This document shows positions 8,721 through 22,258 of a stretch of 64,000 nucleotides of DNA, in pieces. Every line of letters begins with the position of its first letter. The first letter of the stretch is position 1. This DNA comes from Neptunitalea lumnitzerae (GTDB lineage Bacteria > Bacteroidota > Bacteroidia > Flavobacteriales > Flavobacteriaceae), in assembly GCF_027924185.1 (NCBI RefSeq), contig NZ_BRVO01000002.1, positions 434,001-498,000 on the forward strand, written 5' to 3'. The translations under genes were made by a program, and so were the position numbers. A model generated the notes under the pieces. That model was given only the letters and a program-made list of their open reading frames with translations, ran no database searches and was not told the DNA's origin.

Positions 8721-11700
8721 ATGAATAAATTAACCAAATATTTAAGAGTTGATAGAAAGGGAAGTAACAAGATGTTCCCTTCACTATTAATGTATTTTAC
8801 CATATTGCTTGGGTTTTCTGCACCCGCACTGTATGGTCAACAAACAATCACAGGTACCGTTATTTCAAAAACAGATGATTTTCCATTAATGGGAGCATCA
8901 GTAATGGAAAAAGGTACTTCCAATGGTACAGTTACCGATATGGATGGTAACTTTTCAATGCAAATTTCTAATAGTGATGCTGTTTTAGTATTTACTTATA
9001 TAGGATTCATAACACAAGAAATACCTGCCAATGGAGAAACAACTTTTACTGTTTATTTGGAAGAAGATTTGTCTCAATTAGATGAAGTTGTAGTTGTTGG
9101 GTATGGTGCAAAAAAGAAAGCGACCTTAGTAGGATCTGTTTCCAATGTTGGAGGAGAGGAAATCACAAAGAGTCCACAAGCAAACGTATCTAACGCCTTT
9201 GCAGGTAGAGTATCTGGTGTTATCGCTACTAACAGATCTGGAGAACCAGGATATGACGGCTCTAACATTTCTATTAGAGGTTTAGGTACTACAGGAAACA
9301 ATGATGTATTAGTCGTGGTAGATGGTGTACCAGGTCAGATAGGTGGTTTAAACCGCTTAAACCCTCAAGAAATTGAAAGTATAACGGTTTTGAAGGATGC
9401 GTCTGCTGCAATTTATGGTAGTAGAGCTGCAAATGGGGTTATATTAGTAACAACCAAAAAAGGTAAAAAAGGAGGCAAAGTAACCGTAAACTATACGTTT
9501 GACCAAGGTTTCTCTTCTCCTACAAGATTACCAGATATGGCTGATGCTGCTACATATGCTCAAATTCGTAACGAAATAGCATATTATAATAATACTAGTG
9601 ACGGATTAAATCAAGTATATTCAGATGCAGAAATTCAAATGTTTAGAGATGGTTCAGATCCTCTAAATTATGCTAATACGAATTGGGCAGATGAAGTACT
9701 TAAAAAAGTAGCTTTACAAAGTCAACATAATCTTAATGTTTCAGGTGGTTCAGAAAACACTAATTATTTCTTCTCTTTAGGAATGTTAAACCAAGAAGGT
9801 TTATATGAAAAAGGAGCTACTGAGTATAAGCAATATAACGTAAGAACCAATATTGATTCTCAAATTACAGAGCGTTTAAAAATCGGAGTTTCTTTATCAG
9901 GAAGAAAAGAAGATAGAATGTATCCTGTAGCTAGTGCAGGAAATATTTTCCGTTCTATTTACAGAGCTTATCCAACGGTTGCAGCTTATTATCCTAATGG
10001 GTTACCTTCAACAGGTATTGAAAATAGTAACCCTGCCATTGAAGCTACAAATATGGGAGGTAATACAGAAAATCCAAGATATGTATTCAATGGTATTTTA
10101 AGAGGTAGCTATGATATTCCTTTTGTTGATGGACTTTCTGTAGACGGTTTCTTTTCAGCTGATATTAGCCAAAATTCAAGTAGAACATTTGCTAAGCCAT
10201 ATGTTTTATATAATTATTTATCAGCTTCTGATACTTATGATCCTATAGTAGTTGGAGGAGGAGCTAACCAAATGCCAACGTTGTCAGAAGAACAATACAA
10301 CCAATCTATGACAGTAGGAAACTTTAAAATTAACTATAAAAATGATTTTGATTTACACCATTTAGATGCCTTCGTTGGTATTGAGCAAAGTAAATATAAA
10401 ACTCATACGTTTGGTGCTTCAAGAATTCATTTCCCAACCGCAGAAACACCTGAATTATCTCAGGGTGGAGCAGCGGCTACCGATAAAGATAACTGGGGAA
10501 GTAGTTATAATTTTACTAGAATAAGTTATTTAAGTAGAATTGCTTATGATTTTGATGAGCAATACCTACTAGAATTACAGATGAGAGTTGATGGGTCATC
10601 TAATTTCCCTAAAGGAAGTAGATATGGATTTTTCCCATCTATATCAGCAGGTTATGTGTTTACTAAGAGTGATTGGTTTAAAGATGCCGTTCCTTTTATC
10701 AACGATTTAAAATTAAGAGCTTCATGGGGGCAATTAGGTAATGATAATACTGGACAATTCCAATTCTTTGACAACTATGTATTCAACAATAGATATGTTA
10801 CTGGTGATGTTGTTACTACTGGTATAGATTTAGTTAAACTTGCAAACCAAAATATTACATGGGAAGTAGCTACCAAAACAGACATTGGTATTAATGCTAG
10901 ATGGTTAGATGGTTTTACTACTGAATTGATTTATTTCCAACAAAATAGAACCGATATTTTAACTACCAGAAATGCTTCTATCCCTGGAACAACTGGTATT
11001 GTAAATGGCTACGATCAAGACCCTTTAGTACCTGCAGAAAATATTGGTGAAGTAAAAAGTAATGGTTTTGAAGCTACGTTAGGATATAGAACTGCTGGAG
11101 AAGACTTTAATTGGGGTGTTACAGGAAATTTCACGTATGCAAAAAATGAAATCGTATTTATTGATGAAGCATCTGGAACTTTAGATTACCAAAGACAAAC
11201 AGGTAATTCTATGAATACTTATTTATTATATAACGCAATAGGAATATTTAGAAGTGAAGAAGAATTAAATAGCTACCCTCACGTACCAGGAGCCATGGTA
11301 GGAGATTTAATCTATGAAGATTATAACAATGACGGAGAGATTACTGCTGACGATATGGTTCGAACAGATTATGGTAACATTCCTAGAATGACTTTTGGTT
11401 TAGTGTTAGACGCTGATTATAAAAACTTTGATTTATCAGTAGTTTTCTCAGGGCAAGCACAAGTAAGACAGTATGTATTGCCTGAGTCTGGTACTGTAGG
11501 TAACTTCTATAGTAGTTGGGCAGATAACAGATGGAGTCCTACAAACCCTAACGGGTCTTATCCTAGAGTTAGTGAACGTGCCTCTTCTGCAATTAGTGGT
11601 GGTTTATATAGAAATAACTTTTGGTTAAACAATGCTGCTTTTGTTAGATTAAAAAATATTCAATTAGGCTATAATGTTCCTAAAAAGGCATTAGAAAAAT

Positions 11701-11852
11701 TTGGTGTATCAGGATTAAGATTATATGCTAGTGCATTTAACTTATTTACACTTACAGAAGTAAAAGATTATGACCCTGAAGGTAATAGTGAAAGTGGACA
11801 ATTTTATCCACAACAAAAAATTATTAACCTAGGTTTTAATGTTCAATTTTAA
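8721..11852 (+). CDS. SusC/RagA-type TonB-dependent outer membrane glycan importer
   Basis: This is the outer-membrane transporter of the PUL, a 22-strand barrel that works with the SusD lipoprotein and TonB energy to import oligosaccharides. It has a signal peptide ending near ALYGQQ (about residue 40), a carboxypeptidase-regulatory-like domain (about 43-120, with NGTVTDMDGNFSM), the SusC linker DEVVVVGYGAKKKATL, a plug domain (about 130-245, with SNAFAGRVSGV and VLKDASAAIYGSRAANG), and a barrel ending in an aromatic residue (NLGFNVQF). There is no N-terminal STN signalling domain, which fits control by the hybrid regulator rather than by a sigma/anti-sigma pair. Eleven bases separate it from susD. 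Confidence 0.96.
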   Translation: MNKLTKYLRVDRKGSNKMFPSLLMYFTILLGFSAPALYGQQTITGTVISKTDDFPLMGASVMEKGTSNGTVTDMDGNFSMQISNSDAVLVFTYIGFITQEIPANGETTFTVYLEEDLSQLDEVVVVGYGAKKKATLVGSVSNVGGEEITKSPQANVSNAFAGRVSGVIATNRSGEPGYDGSNISIRGLGTTGNNDVLVVVDGVPGQIGGLNRLNPQEIESITVLKDASAAIYGSRAANGVILVTTKKGKKGGKVTVNYTFDQGFSSPTRLPDMADAATYAQIRNEIAYYNNTSDGLNQVYSDAEIQMFRDGSDPLNYANTNWADEVLKKVALQSQHNLNVSGGSENTNYFFSLGMLNQEGLYEKGATEYKQYNVRTNIDSQITERLKIGVSLSGRKEDRMYPVASAGNIFRSIYRAYPTVAAYYPNGLPSTGIENSNPAIEATNMGGNTENPRYVFNGILRGSYDIPFVDGLSVDGFFSADISQNSSRTFAKPYVLYNYLSASDTYDPIVVGGGANQMPTLSEEQYNQSMTVGNFKINYKNDFDLHHLDAFVGIEQSKYKTHTFGASRIHFPTAETPELSQGGAAATDKDNWGSSYNFTRISYLSRIAYDFDEQYLLELQMRVDGSSNFPKGSRYGFFPSISAGYVFTKSDWFKDAVPFINDLKLRASWGQLGNDNTGQFQFFDNYVFNNRYVTGDVVTTGIDLVKLANQNITWEVATKTDIGINARWLDGFTTELIYFQQNRTDILTTRNASIPGTTGIVNGYDQDPLVPAENIGEVKSNGFEATLGYRTAGEDFNWGVTGNFTYAKNEIVFIDEASGTLDYQRQTGNSMNTYLLYNAIGIFRSEEELNSYPHVPGAMVGDLIYEDYNNDGEITADDMVRTDYGNIPRMTFGLVLDADYKNFDLSVVFSGQAQVRQYVLPESGTVGNFYSSWADNRWSPTNPNGSYPRVSERASSAISGGLYRNNFWLNNAAFVRLKNIQLGYNVPKKALEKFGVSGLRLYASAFNLFTLTEVKDYDPEGNSESGQFYPQQKIINLGFNVQF

Positions 11853-11863
11853 GAATCTTAATT

Positions 11864-13552
11864 ATGAAAAAAATAAATATATTTAAATACATATCCGGTA
11901 TTTTTGTTGTCGGAGTGTTATTAACTTCTTGTGAAAAGGATTACCTAGATGTAACTCCAACCGATAGAGTCTCAGATGCGGCAATTTTATCTGATTCTAC
12001 TTTATTTGAAGCATATGTTGTAAATAGATATTTAGGAGTTAGACTAACAAATAAAGAAGGGGATGCCAATCAACCAGGATTTGGTAGAACTTTTGAATAT
12101 GGTATGTGGAGCTCTCTAACAGATGAATCCATCTATAATAACGATGATAACACATGGCTAATTCAACAAGGTCAGTTATCACCAGAAAATTTAGGTATTG
12201 CGGGTACATTTTGGGGTAGAAGCTATAGAAGCATTCGTGAAATAAACTATGCTTTGGCTAATATTGATCAAGTAGGAATGAGCCAAGAAAGAGTAGACCG
12301 ATTGACAGCCGAACTTAAATTTCTTAGAGCTTTTAGATATCAAGATTTAATTAGAAACTATGGGGAAGTAGTTATCATGGGAGATAACGTAGCTCAGCTA
12401 GGTGATGATTTTTCAGATCCTATGTGGTTTGATAGAAGACCTATTGAAGAAAGTATGAACTATGTGATTACAGAGTTAGATAATGCCATTTCAGAACTAC
12501 CATTATACAATGATTCTGATTATCCGGAAGGGAGAGCTACCAGAGGTGCAGCTATGGCTTTAAAATCTAGGCTGTTATTATATGCGGCAAGTCCATTATA
12601 CACAGGAGGTACTTCTGATGCTCAAAAATGGGCAGAGGCAGCACAAGCAGCACAAGACGTTATGGATTTAGGTATTTACTCTTTGTATGCTAATTATCAA
12701 GAATTGTTTACTACTGAGTCTAGTAATTCTGAATATATTTTTGCACGTTTTTATAACTTAAACGCTCGTCATTTAGCTTTAGAGATTGCCAACGGACCTA
12801 ACGGTTATGGTGGATGGGGAGGTAATGTACCTTTGCAAAATTTAGTAGATGATTACGAAATGATTGACGGTACCGAATTTGATTGGAACAATCCTGTACA
12901 TGCTGCTAATCCATACGACAATAGAGACCCAAGATTTGAAGCTACAATTTTATATAACGGTGCGCCATACAGAGATAGAACTGTTGAAACATTTTTACCA
13001 GATGGTCTAGATAGTCAGGATGGCCCTAGTAACTGGAACACAAGTAAAACAGGATACTATCTTCGCAAATTCATTAGAGAAGATCTACCGATTATAAACC
13101 CTTGGGCTGTTGCCGGAGTTCAGAATTGGATGTATTTCCGTTATGGAGAAATCTTATTAAACTATGCTGAAGCACAAAATGAGGCAATAGGACCAGATGA
13201 TTCTGTGTACGCTGCAATAAATGCTATAAGAAGTAGAGCAGGAATGCCAAACTTGCCAGTAGGTTTATCACAAACAGAAATGCGTGACCGCATTAGACAT
13301 GAAAGAAGAATTGAATTAGCTTTTGAAGAACATCGTTTTTACGATGTAAGACGTTGGATGATTGCTGATGATACAGAAAATCAGACAGCGGAGGGAATAA
13401 ACATAACCAAAGAGTCAGATGGTACTTTTACTTATGAAATTAAAACAGCTCTTCAAGGTAAAAGTTTCCAAGAGAAACATTACTGGTTACCAATACCTAG
13501 GTCTGAAATTTTAGCTTCTGACAATATGTTAGAGCAAAATCCTGGTTATTAA
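11864..13552 (+). CDS. SusD/RagB-type glycan-binding lipoprotein
   Basis: This is the cell-surface lid and binding protein that partners the upstream SusC. The lipoprotein signal ends in LLTSC, followed by EKDYLDVTPTDRVSD, typical of SusD N-termini. The helical SusD core shows ELKFLRAFRYQDLIRNYG and, near the C-terminus, RIRHERRIELAFEEHRFYD and the closing motif LPIPRSEI...NPGY. Length (562 residues) is usual for the family. It is translated 11 bases after susC and is followed by a strong hairpin (13564-13590) before the GH30 gene, so transcript levels of susCD and the downstream enzymes may differ. The glycan bound cannot be told from sequence alone. Confidence 0.96.
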   Translation: MKKINIFKYISGIFVVGVLLTSCEKDYLDVTPTDRVSDAAILSDSTLFEAYVVNRYLGVRLTNKEGDANQPGFGRTFEYGMWSSLTDESIYNNDDNTWLIQQGQLSPENLGIAGTFWGRSYRSIREINYALANIDQVGMSQERVDRLTAELKFLRAFRYQDLIRNYGEVVIMGDNVAQLGDDFSDPMWFDRRPIEESMNYVITELDNAISELPLYNDSDYPEGRATRGAAMALKSRLLLYAASPLYTGGTSDAQKWAEAAQAAQDVMDLGIYSLYANYQELFTTESSNSEYIFARFYNLNARHLALEIANGPNGYGGWGGNVPLQNLVDDYEMIDGTEFDWNNPVHAANPYDNRDPRFEATILYNGAPYRDRTVETFLPDGLDSQDGPSNWNTSKTGYYLRKFIREDLPIINPWAVAGVQNWMYFRYGEILLNYAEAQNEAIGPDDSVYAAINAIRSRAGMPNLPVGLSQTEMRDRIRHERRIELAFEEHRFYDVRRWMIADDTENQTAEGINITKESDGTFTYEIKTALQGKSFQEKHYWLPIPRSEILASDNMLEQNPGY

Positions 13553-13563
13553 GTTTAATTAAA

Positions 13564-13590
13564 ACGTATGGGCACTAGTTGCCCATACGT
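13564..13590 (+). terminator. Perfect 11-bp hairpin after susD, partial terminator/attenuator
   Basis: Arms ACGTATGGGCA (13564-13574) and TGCCCATACGT (13580-13590) pair perfectly around a 5-base loop, 12 bases after the susD stop. The tail (AATTTATATG) is only moderately T-rich, so I read it as an attenuator or 3' stabiliser inside the PUL operon rather than a full stop. The ATG at 13568 lies inside the left arm, which argues against it as the GH30 start. Confidence 0.7.
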
Positions 13591-13597
13591 AATTTAT

Positions 13598-15166
13598 ATG
13601 AATATAATACTTCTTAAAATGCTTTCTAGATTTATTTATATAATACTATCGCTAACCTTTGTAGGTTGTAGTTTTTCATCGAAAGAAGGAAAGGAGGAAC
13701 AAAAACATGGCAAAACAACATCACTTATTACAGTAGATGTAAATACAGAATTTCAAGAAATTGAAAATTTTGGAGCATCAGATGCTTGGTCTTGTCAGTT
13801 TGTAGGCAACTGGCCTATGGCTAAAAAAGATTCTATTGCAAATTGGTTATTTAGTAAAGAATTTGATGCTAAAGGAAATCCTAAAGGAATTGGTCTTTCA
13901 TTATGGAGATTCAATTTAGGGGCAGGTAGTAGTTTTCAAGGAGATAATAGTGGAATAAAAGATACTTGGAGAAGAGCGGAATCTTTTCTATTACCAAATG
14001 GTAATTATGATTGGACAAAACAAAAAGGACAGGTATGGTTTGCTCAAAAAGCGAAAGAGCTAGAGGTAGAGAACCTATTGGTATTTCTAAATAGTCCACC
14101 AGTAAATCTTACAATTACTGGAAAAGCATTTGCTAAAAACGGTAAAACCAACATAGCACCTAAAAATTATAAGCAATTTGCTAAGTACCTAGCAACCTGC
14201 ATAAAGGGTATGGAAAATATGGGGTTAAAAGTAGATTATATTAGCCCCTTTAATGAGCCACAATGGGACTGGTCAGATGGAGGGCAAGAAGGAACCCCTT
14301 ATTTAAACTCAGAAATAAATTCAATTACCAAAGTTATTAATAATCAATTCTTAGCTGATCATATTTCAACAAAAATAGATATTACAGAAGCCGGACAAAT
14401 AAACTATCTCTATCAAGATGATAACCGACCTAAAAGAGGTTCACAAATAGATTATTTTTACAACCCAAATTCAGATGGATATATAGGCGATTTAGATTTG
14501 TTAAATCACTCCATTTCAGCACATAGTTATTTTACAACGTCTCCCAAAAAACAACTAATAGACCAACGAATTAAACTGAACAACACATTAAAAAACAACG
14601 ATGTAAAATATTGGATGTCTGAATATTGTATACTAGGTGATAATGCGGGCGAAATAGAAGGAAATGGTAAAGATGTTGGGATGAATTCTGCACTATACAT
14701 GGCTAAAGTAATTCACCATGATTTGGTTGATGCACAAGCTTCTGCGTGGCATTGGTGGACAGCTATTTCTGCCTATGACTATAAAGATGGATTAATTTAT
14801 ATAGATAAGAATGAAAGTAATGGTGCTTATGAAGATAGTAAAATGTTATGGGTTTTAGGTAACTATAGCAGGTTTATTAGACCGGGATATAAAAGAATTA
14901 AAACAATTGCAGATGAGTCTATAAATACCGATGATTTTTTAATTTCTGCTTTTACAGATTCTAAAAAAAACAAGGTTATATTAGTTATTGTAGCTTTAAC
15001 AGATGCCGAACTGAATTTCGATTTGAATGCTAATAATAAATTAGTTCCAAAAAACATGTACACTACTTCTAGCAATTGTAATCTAAAACATGTTCCTATA
15101 AAAAATACAACAATACATATAACCGAACCATCGGTTACCACTATTATGTATGAGACTAAAAAGTAA
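13598..15166 (+). CDS. GH30-family glycoside hydrolase lipoprotein
   Basis: This is a predicted lipoprotein of the GH30 clan A family. An ATG at 13568 lies within the upstream hairpin, so I use 13598; 13619 is also possible. Both give a signal ending in LTFVGC. The catalytic barrel begins with ENFGASDAWSCQFVG and carries acid/base E220 in SPFNEPQWDW and putative nucleophile E342 in YWMSEYC (numbered from 13598). A C-terminal beta domain (about 400-520) completes the fold. The pattern FGASDAW...LWRFNLGAGS resembles proteins annotated as endo-beta-1,6-galactanase-like or xylanase-like GH30 members; which one applies is not decided by sequence reading. It is followed after 3 bases by a GH2 gene, so translation is probably coupled. 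Confidence 0.85.
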   Translation: MNIILLKMLSRFIYIILSLTFVGCSFSSKEGKEEQKHGKTTSLITVDVNTEFQEIENFGASDAWSCQFVGNWPMAKKDSIANWLFSKEFDAKGNPKGIGLSLWRFNLGAGSSFQGDNSGIKDTWRRAESFLLPNGNYDWTKQKGQVWFAQKAKELEVENLLVFLNSPPVNLTITGKAFAKNGKTNIAPKNYKQFAKYLATCIKGMENMGLKVDYISPFNEPQWDWSDGGQEGTPYLNSEINSITKVINNQFLADHISTKIDITEAGQINYLYQDDNRPKRGSQIDYFYNPNSDGYIGDLDLLNHSISAHSYFTTSPKKQLIDQRIKLNNTLKNNDVKYWMSEYCILGDNAGEIEGNGKDVGMNSALYMAKVIHHDLVDAQASAWHWWTAISAYDYKDGLIYIDKNESNGAYEDSKMLWVLGNYSRFIRPGYKRIKTIADESINTDDFLISAFTDSKKNKVILVIVALTDAELNFDLNANNKLVPKNMYTTSSNCNLKHVPIKNTTIHITEPSVTTIMYETKK

Positions 15167-15193
15167 AATATGAATCTATTTAAAAAAGGTATG

Positions 15194-17629
15194 ATGAGAA
15201 AGAAAATTAATATACGCCTATGCATTTATATGTTTCTCATAACTTTATGCATGCAAGCACAATCATCAATAGGTTTTGGAAATGCAAAACTTATAAATGA
15301 TAATTGGAAGTTTAAACTGGAAGAAAATGAAAATTTTACAGTTAGTTCAATCAATGATACCGATTGGAAGAGCATAAGCCTACCACATGACTGGAGTGTA
15401 AAAGAGCAACTGAGTCCTTCTCTTGCTAGTTGTACCGGATATTTACCAGGTGGAATAGGTTGGTATACTAAACAATTATTAGTTCCAGATACAAAAAAGG
15501 GTGAAAAAGTATATCTCTATTTTGAAGGCGTTTACAATAGAAGTGAAGTGTTTGTAAATGGTACATCTATTGGCAAAAGACCTAACGGATATATTTCATT
15601 TGCTTATGATATTACACCATATGTTAATTTTGGTACCCAAAATAAGATAACAGTAAAAGTAGACCATAGTAAATATGCTGATTCTAGATGGTATACCGGC
15701 TCTGGTATTTACCGAGATGTCTATTTGGTTTATGCAAACCCTATACATATACAACAATGGGGAGTGTATAGTTATCCAGTAGTAAAAGGAAATAAGGCTA
15801 CTTTGCATTATGAAGTGGCTTTGGAGAATGAAACTGATAATGCTAAAACACTAACCGTTGTAAATCAATTATTAAATTCATCTGGAACCGTTGTCAAGTC
15901 AGAGAAAAAGAATATAAAACTAGGTGCTAAAACAACTGATAAGATATCAGGTAAATTATCTATCAAAAATCCAGCACTGTGGGATTTAGAAACCCCAAAC
16001 TTATATACCTTAAAAACAATTGTTTATCAGAATAAAAGTATTATTGATAGCAATGAGTTAACAACCGGATTTAGAACATTCACATTTGACGCGAATAAAG
16101 GATTTGCACTTAATGGTACTTGGATGAAAATGAAAGGTGTGTGTCTACATCATGATGCTGGTGTATTAGGGGCAGCTGTTCCAAAAAGTGTATGGAAATC
16201 TAGACTTACTACTTTAAAATCAATGGGAGTTAACGCTATAAGAACAAGTCATAATCCGCAATCACCTGCATTTTATGAAGTATGTGACGAAATTGGATTA
16301 TTAGTACTTAATGAAGCGTACGATGAATGGAGATTTCCAAAGCGAAAATGGATTAAAGGATGGAATGTAGGAACTCCCGAATTTCAAGGTAGTTACGATA
16401 TTTTTGCAGATTGGTCTGAAAAGGATTTAGAAGATATGGTACGAAGAGATCGTAATCATGTATCTGTATTTGCATGGAGTATAGGTAATGAAGTAGATTA
16501 CCCTAATGACCCATATTCTCACCCTGTATTAGACGGAGGTAAAGACACAGGGTTTGGACAACCTGCCTATGGTGGTTACAAACCAGACGCACCTAATGCT
16601 ATGGAACTTGGTGATATTGCTCAACGCTTAGTAAAAGTGGTGAAAAAATATGATACTTCAAGACCTGTAACTGCTGGTTTAGCTGGGGTTGCAATGTCTA
16701 ATAAAACAGCTTACCCAGGTGCTTTAGATATTGTTGGGTATAATTATACTGAAAGTAAATATCAAACAGACCATGAAAAATACCCAGAAAGAGTTATTTA
16801 TGGTAGTGAAAACGGACAAGGAATTGAAGCTTGGAAAGCGGTAACCGAGAACGACCATATATTTGGACAATTTTTATGGACAGGTTTTGACTATTTAGGG
16901 GAGTCTGGTAGTTGGCCATCAAGAGGATTTTATACAGGTCTAGTAGATTTAGCTGGTAATAAAAAACCAAGAGGATATTTTAGAGAGGCTTTATGGAGTA
17001 CTAAACCAACCATATATGCAGGAACCTATATTCCTCATAAAAATCAACGTTGGGTATCAATGGATGCCTGGCCTCTTTGGAACTACAAAGAGAATGATAC
17101 TGTGAGAGTGGTAAGTTATACCAATACAGAAAAAGCTAGATTAGAGCTAGATGGAAAATTAATTGGAGAGACAAAAGCTTATGATACAAAAACTGGTATG
17201 GTCTATTGGGATGTTCCTTTTCAACCTGGTAAATTGCAGGTCATTGGAATGAATAATGATAAAGATGTTTGTACCTATAGTATAAGTACTTCAGAACGTC
17301 CTAATGCGTTGGTTATTGAAGATTTAGAAAATATACATACAAAAGGAGATATTGTACAAGTACGTATACAAATTGTAGATAAAAATGGATTACCAGTACA
17401 TATAGCGGATGATAAAATTACGTGTACTATTGAAGGGCCAGCAGAACTTTTAGGTTTAGAAGCTGGTAATAATAGTGATATGACAGATTATACAGATAAT
17501 GTACAAAGAGCATTTAAAGGTAAATTGCTAGCATATATTAAATTAACTGGAGAATCTAATGAAAACGTGAATATATCTTTTACATCTCCGTGGTTACAAA
17601 ATGTAACAACAACTTTAAAAATAAAATAA
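15194..17629 (+). CDS. GH2 beta-galactosidase-type glycoside hydrolase (short form)
   Basis: This is a predicted secreted exo-acting GH2 enzyme. I take the ATG at 15194: AAAAAAGG at 15182-15189 is well spaced from it and the signal peptide MRKKINIRLCIYMFLITL begins there; 15170 and 15191 are alternatives. Domains in order are a sugar-binding jelly roll (about 25-190, WYTGSGIYRDVYL), an Ig-like domain (about 195-300), the TIM barrel (about 305-600) with acid/base E433 in WSIGNEVDYP and nucleophile E539 in YGSENGQG, and C-terminal beta domains. The barrel motif RTSHNPQSPAFYEVCDEIG is typical. The length is as in Bacteroidota beta-galactosidases lacking the LacZ small-chain domain. It lies 33 bases upstream of the second GH2 gene. 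Confidence 0.88.
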   Translation: MRKKINIRLCIYMFLITLCMQAQSSIGFGNAKLINDNWKFKLEENENFTVSSINDTDWKSISLPHDWSVKEQLSPSLASCTGYLPGGIGWYTKQLLVPDTKKGEKVYLYFEGVYNRSEVFVNGTSIGKRPNGYISFAYDITPYVNFGTQNKITVKVDHSKYADSRWYTGSGIYRDVYLVYANPIHIQQWGVYSYPVVKGNKATLHYEVALENETDNAKTLTVVNQLLNSSGTVVKSEKKNIKLGAKTTDKISGKLSIKNPALWDLETPNLYTLKTIVYQNKSIIDSNELTTGFRTFTFDANKGFALNGTWMKMKGVCLHHDAGVLGAAVPKSVWKSRLTTLKSMGVNAIRTSHNPQSPAFYEVCDEIGLLVLNEAYDEWRFPKRKWIKGWNVGTPEFQGSYDIFADWSEKDLEDMVRRDRNHVSVFAWSIGNEVDYPNDPYSHPVLDGGKDTGFGQPAYGGYKPDAPNAMELGDIAQRLVKVVKKYDTSRPVTAGLAGVAMSNKTAYPGALDIVGYNYTESKYQTDHEKYPERVIYGSENGQGIEAWKAVTENDHIFGQFLWTGFDYLGESGSWPSRGFYTGLVDLAGNKKPRGYFREALWSTKPTIYAGTYIPHKNQRWVSMDAWPLWNYKENDTVRVVSYTNTEKARLELDGKLIGETKAYDTKTGMVYWDVPFQPGKLQVIGMNNDKDVCTYSISTSERPNALVIEDLENIHTKGDIVQVRIQIVDKNGLPVHIADDKITCTIEGPAELLGLEAGNNSDMTDYTDNVQRAFKGKLLAYIKLTGESNENVNISFTSPWLQNVTTTLKIK

Positions 17630-20775
<3,146 letters not shown>

Positions 20776-20776
<1 letters not shown>

Positions 20777-22188
20777 TGTATATAACCTGTTTCAAAAATA
20801 TAGTGATCTTTTTCCTAGCTACTTTCTTTATGGTTTCATGTGGAGAAACGGCTAAAGAAAACGTTGAGACTAAGCAAAAAGAAGAAGTAAATAAGAAGGG
20901 GAATTTTAAAGATTGGGCACAAACCCCTCCAATGGGATGGAATAGTTGGGATTGTTATGGCCCTACCGTTACAGAGAAGGAGGTAAAAGCTAATGCTGAT
21001 TATATGTCCGAACATTTAAAAAATTATGGTTGGGAATATGTAGTTGTAGACATTAGATGGTTTGTAGAAAATACTAAAGCAGCAGGCTATAACCAAACCG
21101 ACCCAAAATATGTAATTGATGAATATGGAAGGTATCAGCCTGCAGTAAATAAATTCCCTTCAGCTAAAGATGGTAAAGGATTTAAACCACTTGCAGATTA
21201 TATTCATGGTAAGGGATTAAAATTTGGAATTCATATTATGAGAGGAATTCCAGTAGAAGCAGTAACTAAAAAATCACCTGTAAAAGGAACTGATGGTATT
21301 ACCGCTGATGAAATTTACACTACAGAAAATCAATGTAAATGGTTAAGAGATAACTACACAGTGGTAGCTTCTAAAAAAGGCGCGCAAGAGTACTACAATT
21401 CATTATTTGAATTGTATGCTGCTTGGGGTGTTGATTTTATTAAAATAGATGATTTGTCTGCACCTATATATCATGAAGATGAAATAAATTTAATAAGAAA
21501 AGCTATAGACAATTGTGGTAGAAAAATAGTTTTAAGTACATCCCCTGGAGAAACTCCAATTGAAAGTGCAGAACACGTTAGTGAAAACGCAAATATGTGG
21601 AGAATGGTGAATGATGTATGGGATGAATGGTTGCATCTAAAACATTTAATGGAGGTATCCCAAGACTGGTATCCGTACATAGGTGACGGAACATGGCCAG
21701 ATTGTGATATGATTCCTTTAGGAAAAATTTCGATTAGAGGAGAAAGGGGAGAAGAGCGTATGACTAGATTAACCAAAGAAGAGCAGTATAGTTTAATGAC
21801 GTTTTTTTGTATTATGAAATCTCCTTTATTCTTTGGTGGTGATTTACCTAGTAATGATGAATTTACATTATCATTATTAACCAATAAAGAGCTTTTAAAA
21901 ATGCATAGTAATGCCACTAATGTGAAACAATTATTTCAAAAAGATAATGAACTAGCCATCACATCAAGTGACAGTGCATCTAACACTACTTATCTCGCAT
22001 TGTTTAATATAGGAGATGAAGAAGATAGAGAGATAACTATTCCGCTACGCAAGCTAAATTTAGAAAATAAAGAAATGGTAGTAAACGAAATTTTAAGTAA
22101 AAACACTTATAGTATAGATGATAAAAAACTTAAAGTAACACTTAAACCACATGAGTCTTACTTACTATCATTCAGTTTAGTAAAATAG
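20776..22188 (+). CDS. GH27-type alpha-galactosidase-like lipoprotein
   Basis: This predicted lipoprotein (signal ending FMVSC) has the GH27 melibiase opening TPPMGWNSWDCYG. The presumed nucleophile is D225 in FIKIDDLS and the acid/base is D280 in WRMVNDVWDEW. In classical GH27 enzymes the segment after the third strand reads like FGIYSDAGTKTC; here it reads FGIHIMRGIPVEAV, without the cysteine. This branch could therefore be an alpha-galactosidase with an altered pocket or a beta-L-arabinopyranosidase, both known in GH27. A C-terminal beta domain closes the protein. It is the last gene of the PUL and is followed by a hairpin terminator at 22213-22249. Its presence implies alpha-galactose or L-arabinopyranose caps on the target glycan. 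Confidence 0.85.
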
Positions 22189-22212
22189 TTTTAATTGATA
22201 AATTGTATTATA

Positions 22213-22249
22213 AAAAACGAACAGATGAACAATTCATTTGTCCGTTTTT
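22213..22249. terminator. Bidirectional terminator between the PUL and the convergent gene
   Basis: A 17-base arm (22213-22229) and its near-complement (22233-22249) enclose a 3-base loop, with A5/T5 runs at the two ends so it can work on both strands. Two positions are unpaired or wobble. It lies between converging stop codons at 22188 and 22259. Confidence 0.8.
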
Positions 22250-22258
22250 ATTTCATAA

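Noticed and set aside
14863-15225. A 120-codon antisense ORF under the GH30/GH2 junction
   Set aside because: It runs opposite two well-supported enzyme genes, and its hydrophobic composition comes from reading AT-rich codons on the wrong strand.
21471-21917. A 148-codon antisense ORF inside the GH27 gene
   Set aside because: Entirely inside a strong CDS with catalytic motifs; no promoter or family features.
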